A program made the translations under genes and the position numbers. A model generated the notes under the pieces. The model saw nothing but the letters and a program-made list of their open reading frames with translations, was not told the origin of the DNA and did not search any database. Below are positions 11,401 through 21,500 of a stretch of 64,000 nucleotides of DNA, piece after piece (the first letter of the stretch is position 1; each line of letters begins with the position of its first letter). Location of the stretch: contig NW_024881282.1 of assembly GCF_018691265.1 (NCBI RefSeq), forward strand, positions 47,287,853-47,351,852, read 5' to 3'. Source of the DNA: Tyto alba. Its lineage: Eukaryota; Chordata; Aves; Strigiformes; Tytonidae.

Positions 11401-13944
11401 GTTATGTTTCAAATGCCTAGTTTTTAAAAAAGGGTATACATTGGTACTGTAATTTACCCGTAGTAAAATACCAAATGGAAATAAAAATTATACTTCAGTC
11501 AACTCAGTTTCTCTTGGCATTGAGCACTCTTCCCAGCTTTACTCTGAGCCTCAGGATTTCATGAACATTTCAGATTTATTTTTCAATTGTTTTACATTTG
11601 TGACTAGCTTAAAAATACGATGCAGTAAAGCTTGAAAAAAAACAGCACCCAAGTGTCAAATACACAGGAGCAAGTATGATCCACAAATTCATATATTTTT
11701 AAAAATTTAATTTTCATGCCAGTCTTTTGGGATTTAGGGTTTGATATCTTCCGTTTGAAGAGTTTCAGTTGGCAATACTGAAGATCCTCAGATCCTCTGC
11801 AATCCACTCACAATGCCAATACACAGATATTTACACTTACTGAACTATTAACAAGTCATTATCAGAAAGGAAAGGAAAGATGAATAAAAAGTCATTTGAC
11901 CTTATATGACTGCTCCAAAGACACAGAATACCTTTTCCTGCTGTCATACTCATTATTTTAAGGTAAACACTGAACAGCCAGTATTCTAAGACCCTTAATA
12001 AAAGCTACAGCAGCTTCTAAACAAAGGAGGGGACCGGTAGAAAATAGTAGCAATAATAGCATCTTCCTTGAACAATCAGATTTTCACTCTTCCCAAAATA
12101 CTTGGCTGTACAGGTAAAACTAACAATACAGAACAAGTACCTCAGATTTAATTCCTGTCTAAAACCAAGTAAGAGCATTTCATCTGATAATCATCAGGAT
12201 GACTATGTATATTCTGGAAATTTCCTAGGAAGCCTTGCCAGGTGAAACCTTATCCGGTATAGTAACATCATCATCTCACTAACATGCACTGAATTTGCTT
12301 AGGTGCAGCAGCTTCTTTGTGCAATTTAGTAGTTTGGCATGAACCTGCCACACATTCTATCATATGCTGAACTGGTGAGATTGCTCTATATGAAAGGATA
12401 AATTTTCCAACTCAGTTGCACATTTTTATGTTTCTGTCAACTGCTTTCATGTAAAATTTTCTTCTATACCTTTTCTGTTACATCTCAGTAAATGTGTCTG
12501 CTTTCTGGTGGTTTAGATCTCCAGAGCTTTTCCTGGTTTAAGGGTTTTTTTACCAGTTCAGTGACCTGTTCTTATGCCTCGAACTGTTTGGGTTATCATC
12601 ATGTTAATTGGGTTTAGAATTCATACACTCCAAAGGAGTCTGCACAGGATCTGGAAAAAAAACAATTGACAAGACCACAGGTGTTTTCATATCCTTGAGT
12701 TTGCATATATCTGTAATGGCTCTTAACCTCTTGGCCCTTGTGATTCCTATGCAATTGTTTCACTTTGCCACAAGTTATCTGGGAGTTGAACTAGACCCTG
12801 ACCATCTCCTGGTGATAAAAGAATCCCTCACACTTGTTCTACGATGGTCATTTAGATCATGTCACTGTTTGCAGTTGAAGTGGGACATGGCTCCAGTCCT
12901 GCAGACTTTACAAGAAGCCAGTTTGACACCAAACCCATGAGGTCTTGGAGCTGAAAGACAGGCAAGTGTAGACATTTAGACTATTTTGTGTTTGAATTAA
13001 GTGGGAAAGATGAAAAAAGCTGTAATATCTTTTGGTATTGTCCTCCTTCACTCTAACTGAATTATATTACCTCATGGTTAACAAATTTAACCTCTTTAGA
13101 TTGGAGACTCCTGGAATGCAGATTTCTTCTCTCAAATCAGGTGATTTGGTCAAAAGATTAAATCTGTTATTCTGAGGGAAACAAACGCACATATGCTCAA
13201 AGGAACAAAGCAGGAGGTTTGTCTCCTTGATGAAAGATTTTGAAACTTCTGGACAAAACTATGTCAGTGCAATAAAAAAGAATCCTGCTTTGCCTGCAGG
13301 GCAGTATAGAAAACAAAAGGGTGCTTATATAAATAAACTTTACTTCAGAAAGTGTAAAAGGAAAAAGGTGAGGAAAAAGACAGACGAGAAATCTTTCCTG
13401 GCTACAATAGGCATCAAGCGTCTTGATCCTAAACTGGGCTCTGACAGTTTTCCAACTATAAATGCAGCTTTCTGGATCGAAAACTGTCTTTGATAACTCA
13501 GTGAATTAATAAACAGCTCCTTCTCTGATCTGATGGTCACTCATGAGCAGAAAGTCTATTGGCCTTGTAACTGTAAGCAGGACAGACATCCAACCAGGCA
13601 CGCTTTGGAGATATTTTTAAAAGGGAAGACAAGTTTTTGTTTCCCTTCCAAATAGGACTTTATTTTGGCTTATCTACCTTTTTCTCTGATCCCCTGCCAT
13701 TCTCTTCTTTTACCCTTCCCATTTGTCTTCTTTTAAATAATCTTTCACTAGTGTAGCTCCCCAAAATATTCTTGATTCATTGCTGTTGGCAGAAAATGCC
13801 AATCTGTTTTAAATCAAATTCTATGGGAACGTATTTGTTTCAATGAAACTACAGCTGAAAGCAATTATGGGCTCCATTTTGGAATCCCTGTAACAAAACT
13901 AAAATTAAAAAATCCTGGGAGCTCTTCTAGCTTCTAGGTTTTAA
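8435..13944. other. AT-rich sequence without a recognisable gene
   Basis: The longest frame is 110 codons (12608-12940, plus). It has no recognisable domain, and no exon borders stand out. The block contains a TTTA-rich simple repeat at 9478-9502 and a spaced 15-base direct repeat (AGTTTAAACTACATT) at 11327-11341 and 11350-11364. Nothing resembles CR1 or LTR ends. Confidence 0.6.
9478..9502. repeat. (TTTA)n simple repeat
   Basis: Short T-rich microsatellite with several TTTA units and one longer T run. Confidence 0.8.
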
Positions 13945-14060
13945 GTTAGTGGCACTCACTTGGGAATTGAGGCTGAAAGTTCAAGTCCCTGTTCCATCCA
14001 ATTTGGAACTGGAACTGGAAATTGGAGCTGGGTCATCTGCATTTCAGGCAAGTGTCCTGC
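13945..14060. repeat. Possible ancient palindromic (MITE-like) repeat
   Basis: The left half (GCACTCACTTGGGAATTGAG... AAGTTCAAGTCCCTGTTCCA) is loosely the reverse complement of the right half (TTGGAACTGGAACTGG ... GGCAAGTGTCCTGC). The wording, with AAGTTCAAGTCCCTG and GGCAAGTGTCCT, resembles an old palindromic repeat that I recall from turtle, crocodile and bird genomes. GTTCAAGTCC also resembles a tRNA B-box, so a tRNA-derived SINE is an alternative. Divergence is high, and the assignment rests on memory of the family. Confidence 0.35.
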
Positions 14061-15552
14061 TCAGCAAGCCAAGAAGTCAGCCTCCCTTATCCAACAAACA
14101 TTTTTCATTTAAACAAATCTTGAATGGGAGGGATTCATCTTCTTCCATGCTGTGCAGAGGAAGCACTTGTACCCGGCCCCACCATGTTCCTCTGCCTGTC
14201 CTAAGCCATGTGGCAGTTCCAGGAGCAGACTCTCAGTTTCAATAGACCTATTCCTTTCTAGTAAGTGAATAACATCAAATGCCTTGCTAAACAGGATTTT
14301 TATATTCCAGCTGGCACTTCTGTGAAGCTCTGGGCCGTCACTCACCCTGGCACTGCAAAGATGTTCTGTCAGGTCCCAGATATAGAGCCAGGAAATATGA
14401 AGAGGGAACTGGGGAGATGCGGGCTCCCCACTCCCCTTTGACGCTTACCTTAATCACAGCCCTACCCTCCATTCACACGTCCAAGGCTGGAAAATGGAGG
14501 GACTTGTCCCCAGGTAACACGGAGAGCAGAACTTGCCTGAAGCAGTTTTTCTTTCCTTAAGGGGAAAGGCTGATAAATGGAAATTTAGAAGTTTGTCATC
14601 TATTTGAAATATTGAACTCTTGTATTTACTTAATTCTCTCCCAGGATTTACAAGTGTGAGCTATTTTCATCCAAACTAAAAAAAAAGTACAGTCAAACTG
14701 GCATGTGTGGTAACCAACTTCTTCCTATCTCATATAGGGCTATTATGAAGGCCTATTTTAACTTTCCATTTTCTCCCAAAAGACATGTTAAACTCTGTTT
14801 TTAAGAGCTTTATGGTATAATCAAACCAGCTCAGCACAGCAGGCATTCGCATCTTTTTCCCATATTATTATAAAGTCTGCTTTCAAGTGTGTTTGTACCC
14901 CACTGCATTTTGGGAATTTGGAGATTATAAATAAAAGCATCTTCTTTGCTTGAAAGAACCTCCTGGCAGGTTCTTTCAACAAAAGCTTCTCTGCACAACA
15001 TTAGAGAATGCAGTGTAAAGTTCACTGTTATAGGAAAAATGTGCCTCCCACTTGTCAAAGAATTATTTTAGTCACATTAGTTTACGATATACCTTTAAAA
15101 GGTTGGCTGTTTAAAATGCACAACAAAACCCTTTGTCTTCTCGATGTATATGTTTGGTTTGCCACTTCCAGGCTATAACACCATCATTTTGTTGCTTGTT
15201 TACTTAGTGCATGTATTTTCTAAAAGCACACAGATCAACCTGCAAACACCATTTGTTCATATATGGGCATGACCTTATCACAACGTGCCAGATGGATATA
15301 GGCAGGTAGCAAGAGAGCTATGTGGAAAGTAGAGATTTTCATTTGCACTTTCTGACAAATCTTTCTGGGAAATGGGAAGGAATTTGCTTAGTCTTTCTTC
15401 AGTGAAGGCTGGATTCATACTCTCAAACAAGTCCAATGGGAAATTCATATTAGGTCTGCCAGCTTTGTCCTTTGTGTGGAATGACAGATTTGTATGCAAA
15501 TAAGACCATTAGGATTTCAGATAAAATGCTGGTGATTCAAGTAATTTAGCTG
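14061..15552. other. Sequence without a recognisable gene
   Basis: Short frames only, the longest 78 codons. The part at 14140-14480 is somewhat GC-richer than its surroundings, but I cannot assign it. The base before the LTR ends in AGCTG, the left target duplication of the insertion that follows. Confidence 0.55.
15548..15552. repeat. Left 5-bp target site duplication (AGCTG)
   Basis: AGCTG directly precedes the LTR start and is repeated exactly after its end. A 5-bp duplication is the length usual for ERVL-class integrases. Confidence 0.88.
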
Positions 15553-15682
15553 TGTCCTGGGTTGAGTGAGTGGTGAGGTTTTTTTGGTGGCAGGGGAGGG
15601 GGCTATAGGGGCAGCCCCATGTGAGAAGCTTCTCAAAGCTCCCCCAGCTCCAAGTCAGCTCCACCTCTGCACCAAAACTGAG

Positions 15683-15720
15683 CCAATCAGCTGCGCCTCT
15701 GTGATAACATATTTAAGAAG
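15683..15720 (+). promoter_or_regulatory. LTR promoter: CCAAT box and TATA-like box
   Basis: CCAAT at 15683-15687 lies 21 bases upstream of ATATTTAAGAAG at 15709-15720, conserved with copy 1. The spacing suits a polymerase II core promoter, with transcription expected to start about 25-30 bases after the TATA-like box. Activity is an inference. Confidence 0.5.
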
Positions 15721-16072
15721 GGACGTGGTGACGAGCAGTGGGACTTGTCAGGAGGAGTTGCTGCAGCTGCGTGAACACCAAGGTCAGTGGAGGAACGGAG
15801 GAAGAAAGGAGGGGGGAGGTGTGCCAGAGCAGAGACCCCCCTGTATCCTGTGGTGAGACAGCAGCAAGGTCCTCCCCTGCCACCCATGAAGATCTACGGT
15901 GGAGCAGACATTGATTTATGGCCTGTGTTTTTCACCTGATTGATCAAGGTGCTGTGCCCGAAGAAGGCCGGGGTCTTGTGGTAAAAGGCAGCCCCGCTGC
16001 TATAATTCAGTGCTGGGAGGATTGCAGCATGCGGGGGAGTCCCACGCCAGAGCAGCTCGGGAGGGGCTGCAG

Positions 16073-16171
16073 CCGTGGGAGGGAATCCAGTCGGAGAAAG
16101 TTGGTGACCCACGACAGAACAGTGTGGGGAGTGTGAACCGTGGGAGGAATTCAAGTCGGAGAACGTTTGTG
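16073..16171 (+). repeat. 65-bp internal duplication in the LTR
   Basis: CCGTGGGAGG...CGGAGAA at 16073 recurs at 16138 with a few changes, a period of 65 bases. The last unit is partial, ending near GTTTGTG. Copy 1 has a single version near 3516-3550. So either this copy, or the subfamily it came from, gained a unit, or copy 1's lineage lost one. Confidence 0.75.
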
Positions 16172-16431
16172 GAGGACTGTCTCCTGTGAGAGGGGGATCA
16201 CAATGGAGCAGGGGGAACAAGTTCCATAAGCTCCCCCCACTGGAGATGGAAGAAGCAGCAGCACTGACTGCACCCCCCATTCCCTGCCCCTGCGCTGCTG
16301 GGGGGAGGAGGTGGAGATATCAGGAACAGATCTGAGCCCAGGAAGAAGCCCCACTGAGGGGTGGGGGGAAAGTGTTCTCAAGATGTGGCAAAGCTTCTCA
16401 CTGTCCTACTCTGTTAAGTGTTAGTGTCTGT

Positions 16432-16437
16432 AATAAA
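16432..16437 (+). promoter_or_regulatory. LTR polyadenylation signal AATAAA
   Basis: AATAAA lies in the downstream part of the LTR, followed within 15 bases by a T-rich stretch. This is where the R/U5 border of a retroviral LTR is expected. It could end transcripts that enter from upstream. Confidence 0.6.
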
Positions 16438-16625
16438 TGTATGTTCTTTTTTTTTTCTTCCCCTAACGAGTCTGCCTTTTGCTCATGACCATAAAGGGGA
16501 ATTTTTCCCCATCCGAGTCCTATCTCGAACCCCAAGCCTGGCTCTCTGTCCCTTCTTATTGCCAGAAGAGAAGGGAGAGAGTGGCTGCGTGGTGGTTGGC
16601 TGCTGATCAGGCTCAAACCATGACA

Positions 16626-16630
16626 AGCTG
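16626..16630. repeat. Right 5-bp target site duplication (AGCTG)
   Basis: Exact copy of the five bases before the LTR, directly after its terminal CA. With the left copy it fixes both borders and shows that this insertion is independent of LTR copy 1, whose left flank is TAGAC. Confidence 0.88.
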
Positions 16631-18542
16631 AAAGAAAAGTTTTAAGCTAACCCTGAAATGTTACACAATGCTTCGTGGAGACAGTTGGTTATATAGCACT
16701 CAGAAACTCACAGAGTTCCAGAAAAATGTCCACCCAAATGCAAGAGATAATGACATATTAAAAATGTCACCTAACTGGTGATACAAGCCACTTTTATCTG
16801 AGGTTTTTAAATGTATGACAGGTGTTTTCTCTCCCACATTCCCACATCAGAATGAAGATCAGAAGAGAAAATGGGCATTAATCATAACTGCTGCTGAAAT
16901 GAAACGATGATGGCCAACAGCCTTCTTCATTGATGAGAACAGTAATGTTTTCCATGGTTAAAATATGTACTTTTAGGAATGTGCCTCACAAATAGAAAAT
17001 CAATAAGGAGAAAGTTCAACTTCTGCTGCCTGTGTACTAAGTGTTTGCTGACCAAAATAAGAGCTTAATAGGCTGATCTGTGATCTACTGAGTTTTACAA
17101 TACTTTGCAGTTTGAATCTGGTGTAGAAGAAGCCCAGCTGGAATTGAGACTTACTATGCATACCCACTGTGTAGTTTCACAAACTAACAAGAGAAAATTA
17201 GGGTTTTTTTTTTAAAAATATGGGGAATGCTAGTTTACAAAAAGAATGTGTCTTTCTCTGAAGAAATGGGCTCCCAATTATTTTCAGAGCTGGTTTCAGC
17301 AGGAAATTCAACACATCACACGCATCAGCGGGGAAGAAAAAGCACGATGGCTGTTGGTGCACAGATATTTATAAAGAACCCCTTCCTAAAGAGTTTGACC
17401 CACAGGATCAAAATGTAAGATAGTTTTTAGATTAGCCACTTCTTAATTCAGTAAATATTTATCTTTACTCCTGTCATATAAATGCATGTTCATGTTTTAG
17501 CTCTTTCCAAATGCCATTGAATTAAATTAAAAATATATATGCTGTTATTTTTCAGAATCAGTGACTTCACAGAACATTACAACAGGAACTCAAAGAAGCC
17601 ATTGAGTTCCATTTTAATTTTATAATATTCTGGTTAATAATGTATATTAAAACATCCATTAAAAGACCATCATGCTAATTTAACTGGGAACATATAATAG
17701 ATGCCATTGGAATGCTTCCATTAAATTAATCCTAGAGACGTACTGTCTTAAATAGATGTTGTTATTAACAATATCTTAAATGGGTCCTGTTATTAAAAAG
17801 AGCAATGCAACATTAATTAAAAACAGGATAGGACTTCAGTGACAAAAGAAAAAATCCTTAATAGACACCAAAATATTAACAGTAACAAAATATTTTCTTC
17901 TGTGGTTCACTGTCTTTTACATTCCACCATTATTTTCCCTGTAGTGTAATGACCTCAGCTGTGCTATGTAATCACATGAAATGCCAAATGGATATAAAAT
18001 ATATGCTACCACAGTGATAGAATGCTTCTTAGTTTCCTCCTCTTTTTTATTTTTATTTTTAAATTAGTAAATGAAACAGCAAAAATAACAAAAAAGTGCT
18101 TATGTCCAAGTTTTATTTGATGCTAATTTCTGTGTATTTGTTGACATAAATGTATAATTTTCAAGACTTACTTTTTTTTTATTCAGTCTAATTCATAAAT
18201 CCTATAAGGTCATAAATATACTAAAAGGCAAGAAATGGCCATATTTGACTGATAATATTTGACTGCTATGGGACAGAAACATAGAAGTAGGTCTCATCCC
18301 ACATGCGGATGATGGAGCCGAAGCAAGTGCAAACCAGTATGAATGGCAAAAGCCATGGTTTATTACAAATACCACACTATAGCATACCTTATAGATAATA
18401 TCCAGGCTAATATGGCTTTTCTTCACCTTGAAATGCAAGATAAAGTACTCACTTAACCAGGGTTGGAATAGTAGAACACTTTGTTTTCTAGCTTGAAAGC
18501 CATTGCTTTTTTCTATCATCACAGACTGGGAAAAAAAAACCC

Positions 18543-18578
<36 letters not shown>

Positions 18579-21500
18579 CCAAAAAAACCAAACACAACAA
18601 AACAACACAGAGCAGAAATAAATACAGGAGAAAGAAAACATCATGAAGATAATGCTCATAGTCACATCTCCGATAGGGAACAAGATTTACATCACTTTGT
18701 AGACTCATATTTCCTGACATTTGTCCTGGCTTATTATGATCAAAGAACTAAAGCAATGACTGGGAAGCACCACAGGAAGGATTAAATTAAATGATTATGT
18801 AAACTTCCAAAGGAAGACAGCTTCCACTTGCATCCTGGCTGCTTAGAAACCTCTTAGAGTTTATTTAGAGACTGTCTCTTTTTCAATACAGCAGGCTCTT
18901 ATTTAGGGATCCCCTGTTGATTTTAGCCTGTTTTATTGTGCATACATTGCCCTACAGTTACCATCTCCTTAAACAGAACTGGCTGCCAAACCAGCAGCTG
19001 CTGCCTGTAACCTATTCACCAGTGCCAGCCAGAAAGAGACCACAACCAAACTGCAAAGAAGGATAATATCCACTGAAGTAATATTAGGTTGGCACGTGAT
19101 TAAAAATCTCAGGGACAGTGCTGAGGGGAAACTCTGTACCAAATCCTCATATTTCTAATGAAAAATTATTCCGAGAAAGTAAGAGAGCTTTGCAGTTAAA
19201 AGTGAAAAAATAAAAATGACTCCCCTGTTGTAACCCCAGTTACTTAATATATTTCAGTCAGAGAATTCAATTCAGTGAAAGCTAAGCGAATTGAACACTG
19301 AAAGGATTTTTAAAACAGATTGGACAGGTTTATAGCCTATGTAAAACAAAAATAATCAAATCTTATTCATGTGCTAAACTGATTACCTTCAGCTCCAGTA
19401 CTGCACAACAGGCGTGGTCATAAGGGAGAGGGAGGAGGACTGCAAAGGTAGATGTATCACAGTTAGCCTGACACTGGCTGTGATTTTTTCCTGATGTGAA
19501 GAACAGGGAGAAAGCAGCGTTGATGTTCACATCAATAGACCTTTCCTTCAAGCAGCGAGTTATCTGATGTTTGATAAAGATTTTTTTTAACCTTCCATTT
19601 TCATTTTCATTTTGCTTTATATAATTAGTTACAACCCAGCTGCCAAAAATGCATGTGGAATATATATGATACTATTTGGCAGCTATCGACCAGCAATCTC
19701 TCTTAAGAAGTCTTTGATTTTTAACTTATGGGCTCTCCCTTATGTTCACTCTCCTCAGAGAAAAAGATAACTTTTTAACTCATCCCTGTCTCCTACTACC
19801 CAAATTATCCAAATCCTTGTGTCTTGAGGGATCAACTGTGCAGAGAGTGCAAAAGGAATACTAAATGTCATCATGCTCATTTCATACTTTACACTGGTTT
19901 TGAACAGCTACACCGAGGAAAGCAGTGAAGAATCAGACTTCAGTAGCCTTCTACATGCAGTTTATAGAGGCCTTTTTTCAGTAGAGAAAAAAAAATTGTT
20001 TTAGTGTTATGAGTTAATTTTACAGAAATTAGCAATTAGTTCATAATTTACCTATGCATCCTGGATTATAGAGAGAAGAGTAGGTAGATAATGTTTTCAT
20101 GGGTATCAGCTAGTAAAGTTAAATATAACTGAAGACTTAAAAGTTATTTTAAATTTGTCTCACTGAGATTCTCTGAGATGACTATCTGAGGAGCTCATTT
20201 TATTTTTAAGTTAAACTGTCCTCTGAGGAAATATTTGGTGTTTCCATACCCCTTGTTTACCAGATGTATTCATGGCTTTAGAAGCAAACTCATAGGTGCA
20301 GGTATATGAACTAAGGTTAACTGAAATTTTGTAGATTTGTGATGTTCTTATAAAAGTTTGCAAATACAAATGAAGTATAAGGTTTTTGTCAATATTCTAA
20401 ATCACCACTTTGAACCATTTATAACTAACAGTGTGCTTTTATCAAATTAAGAATTTCAGCAGTGTTTTAGAAAGAGTTTATCCAGCCAAGTCACAAATAA
20501 TAAAAAATAAATTAATGAATTTCAATTAAATGTATGACTCTTACAAAGAGGGGGAAAATTCCATTTTGAAAAGCTGAAATAGTTATAAAGCTCTCAAAAC
20601 ACTAATTTTCAGCTTTGAAATCAGTACAAATAGAAAAGAACACCTTATGCATTCTCTTTCTGACAACAAAATGCCTAATTTGTGCTACACTATTAGAAAT
20701 AAAAAGCTCCAGCAAATGGCCTAGAAAATAGAGGAGTTCCTAAATCTGACAGCTGAGTCACTCTTATTTCACGGTTCCCCTCAACATTAAAGCATGCTAC
20801 TGAACTACCTGCAAGTCAATGATTTTCAATGACAAACCTTTCAGAACAAAGATGATTGCTTATTAAAGATTCCCTAATGTTTTTTGGTTAAACTGCCCAT
20901 GAATCAAGAGGAGGTGTTTTGAGAGATGGCACTGGTAAGCAACGAGGCTGTCATAATAAAACTGGCCATGGAAAATAATATTGGGTTGTATGATAAAGAC
21001 ATGATTCATTTTGTATTCATAGAGGGAAAAAATGCATGGAAAGATAAAGAAAATTTTATTAAAAAGTGTATTCTTTTTCAAATGGAGAAACTTGGATAAA
21101 CTTTGATAAACTGAAGAAATTGCCCAATATGGACAATCAGGATGAGGACACCAGGACTCGCATGTGAAGGAAGATTTAAATTCCTTCCAGTCAATGGATG
21201 TAAAACTGTCTAGAATTTATACTCCAAACAACACAGGGGTTAAAAATCCTGCATCTGTTGGCTGGCTGACTACTTTGTGAAGGGCACTTTAGAACAAGCA
21301 GAAAGCATATTCAGAAAGGAAAAAGGACTGATTAGCAAAGAAGGACTTGTTTAAGAGGTCAAAAAGTGCAGGGAAGAGAAAGGATTTGAGAAGTGTATTA
21401 AAATAATAAAAGGTTCTCCAGCAATATAAGTAAAAAGAGAACAGAAATACCTGGGGTTCCATACAGTGGGAAGAAAATAAGAGCTTTGGCATGATGCCTT

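Larger units (their letters stand above)
15553..16625 (+). mobile_element. Complete solo LTR of an avian ERVL-like retrovirus
   Basis: The element runs from TGTCCTGG at 15553 to CCATGACA ending at 16625, so it has TG...CA ends. It is flanked on both sides by AGCTG (15548-15552 and 16626-16630), a perfect 5-bp target duplication. Inside, in order, are a CCAAT box at 15683, a TATA-like ATATTTAAG at 15709, a GC-rich transcribed part, and AATAAA at 16432-16437 followed by a T-rich stretch and about 170 bases of U5. At 1073 bp it is a long LTR. No gag, pol or env remains, so the internal region was lost by recombination between two LTRs, the usual route to solo LTRs. A 65-bp segment is duplicated at 16073. 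The short open frames inside are not viral genes. Confidence 0.92.

Noticed and set aside
12608..12940. 110-codon plus-strand frame as a candidate exon or gene
   Set aside because: No recognisable domain, no clear splice sites, and a length expected by chance in AT-rich DNA of this size.
18202..18720. 172-codon minus-strand frame with a very hydrophobic middle
   Set aside because: The hydrophobic part is encoded by an A-rich low-complexity tract read in reverse. No signal peptide logic, domain or exon border supports a membrane protein.
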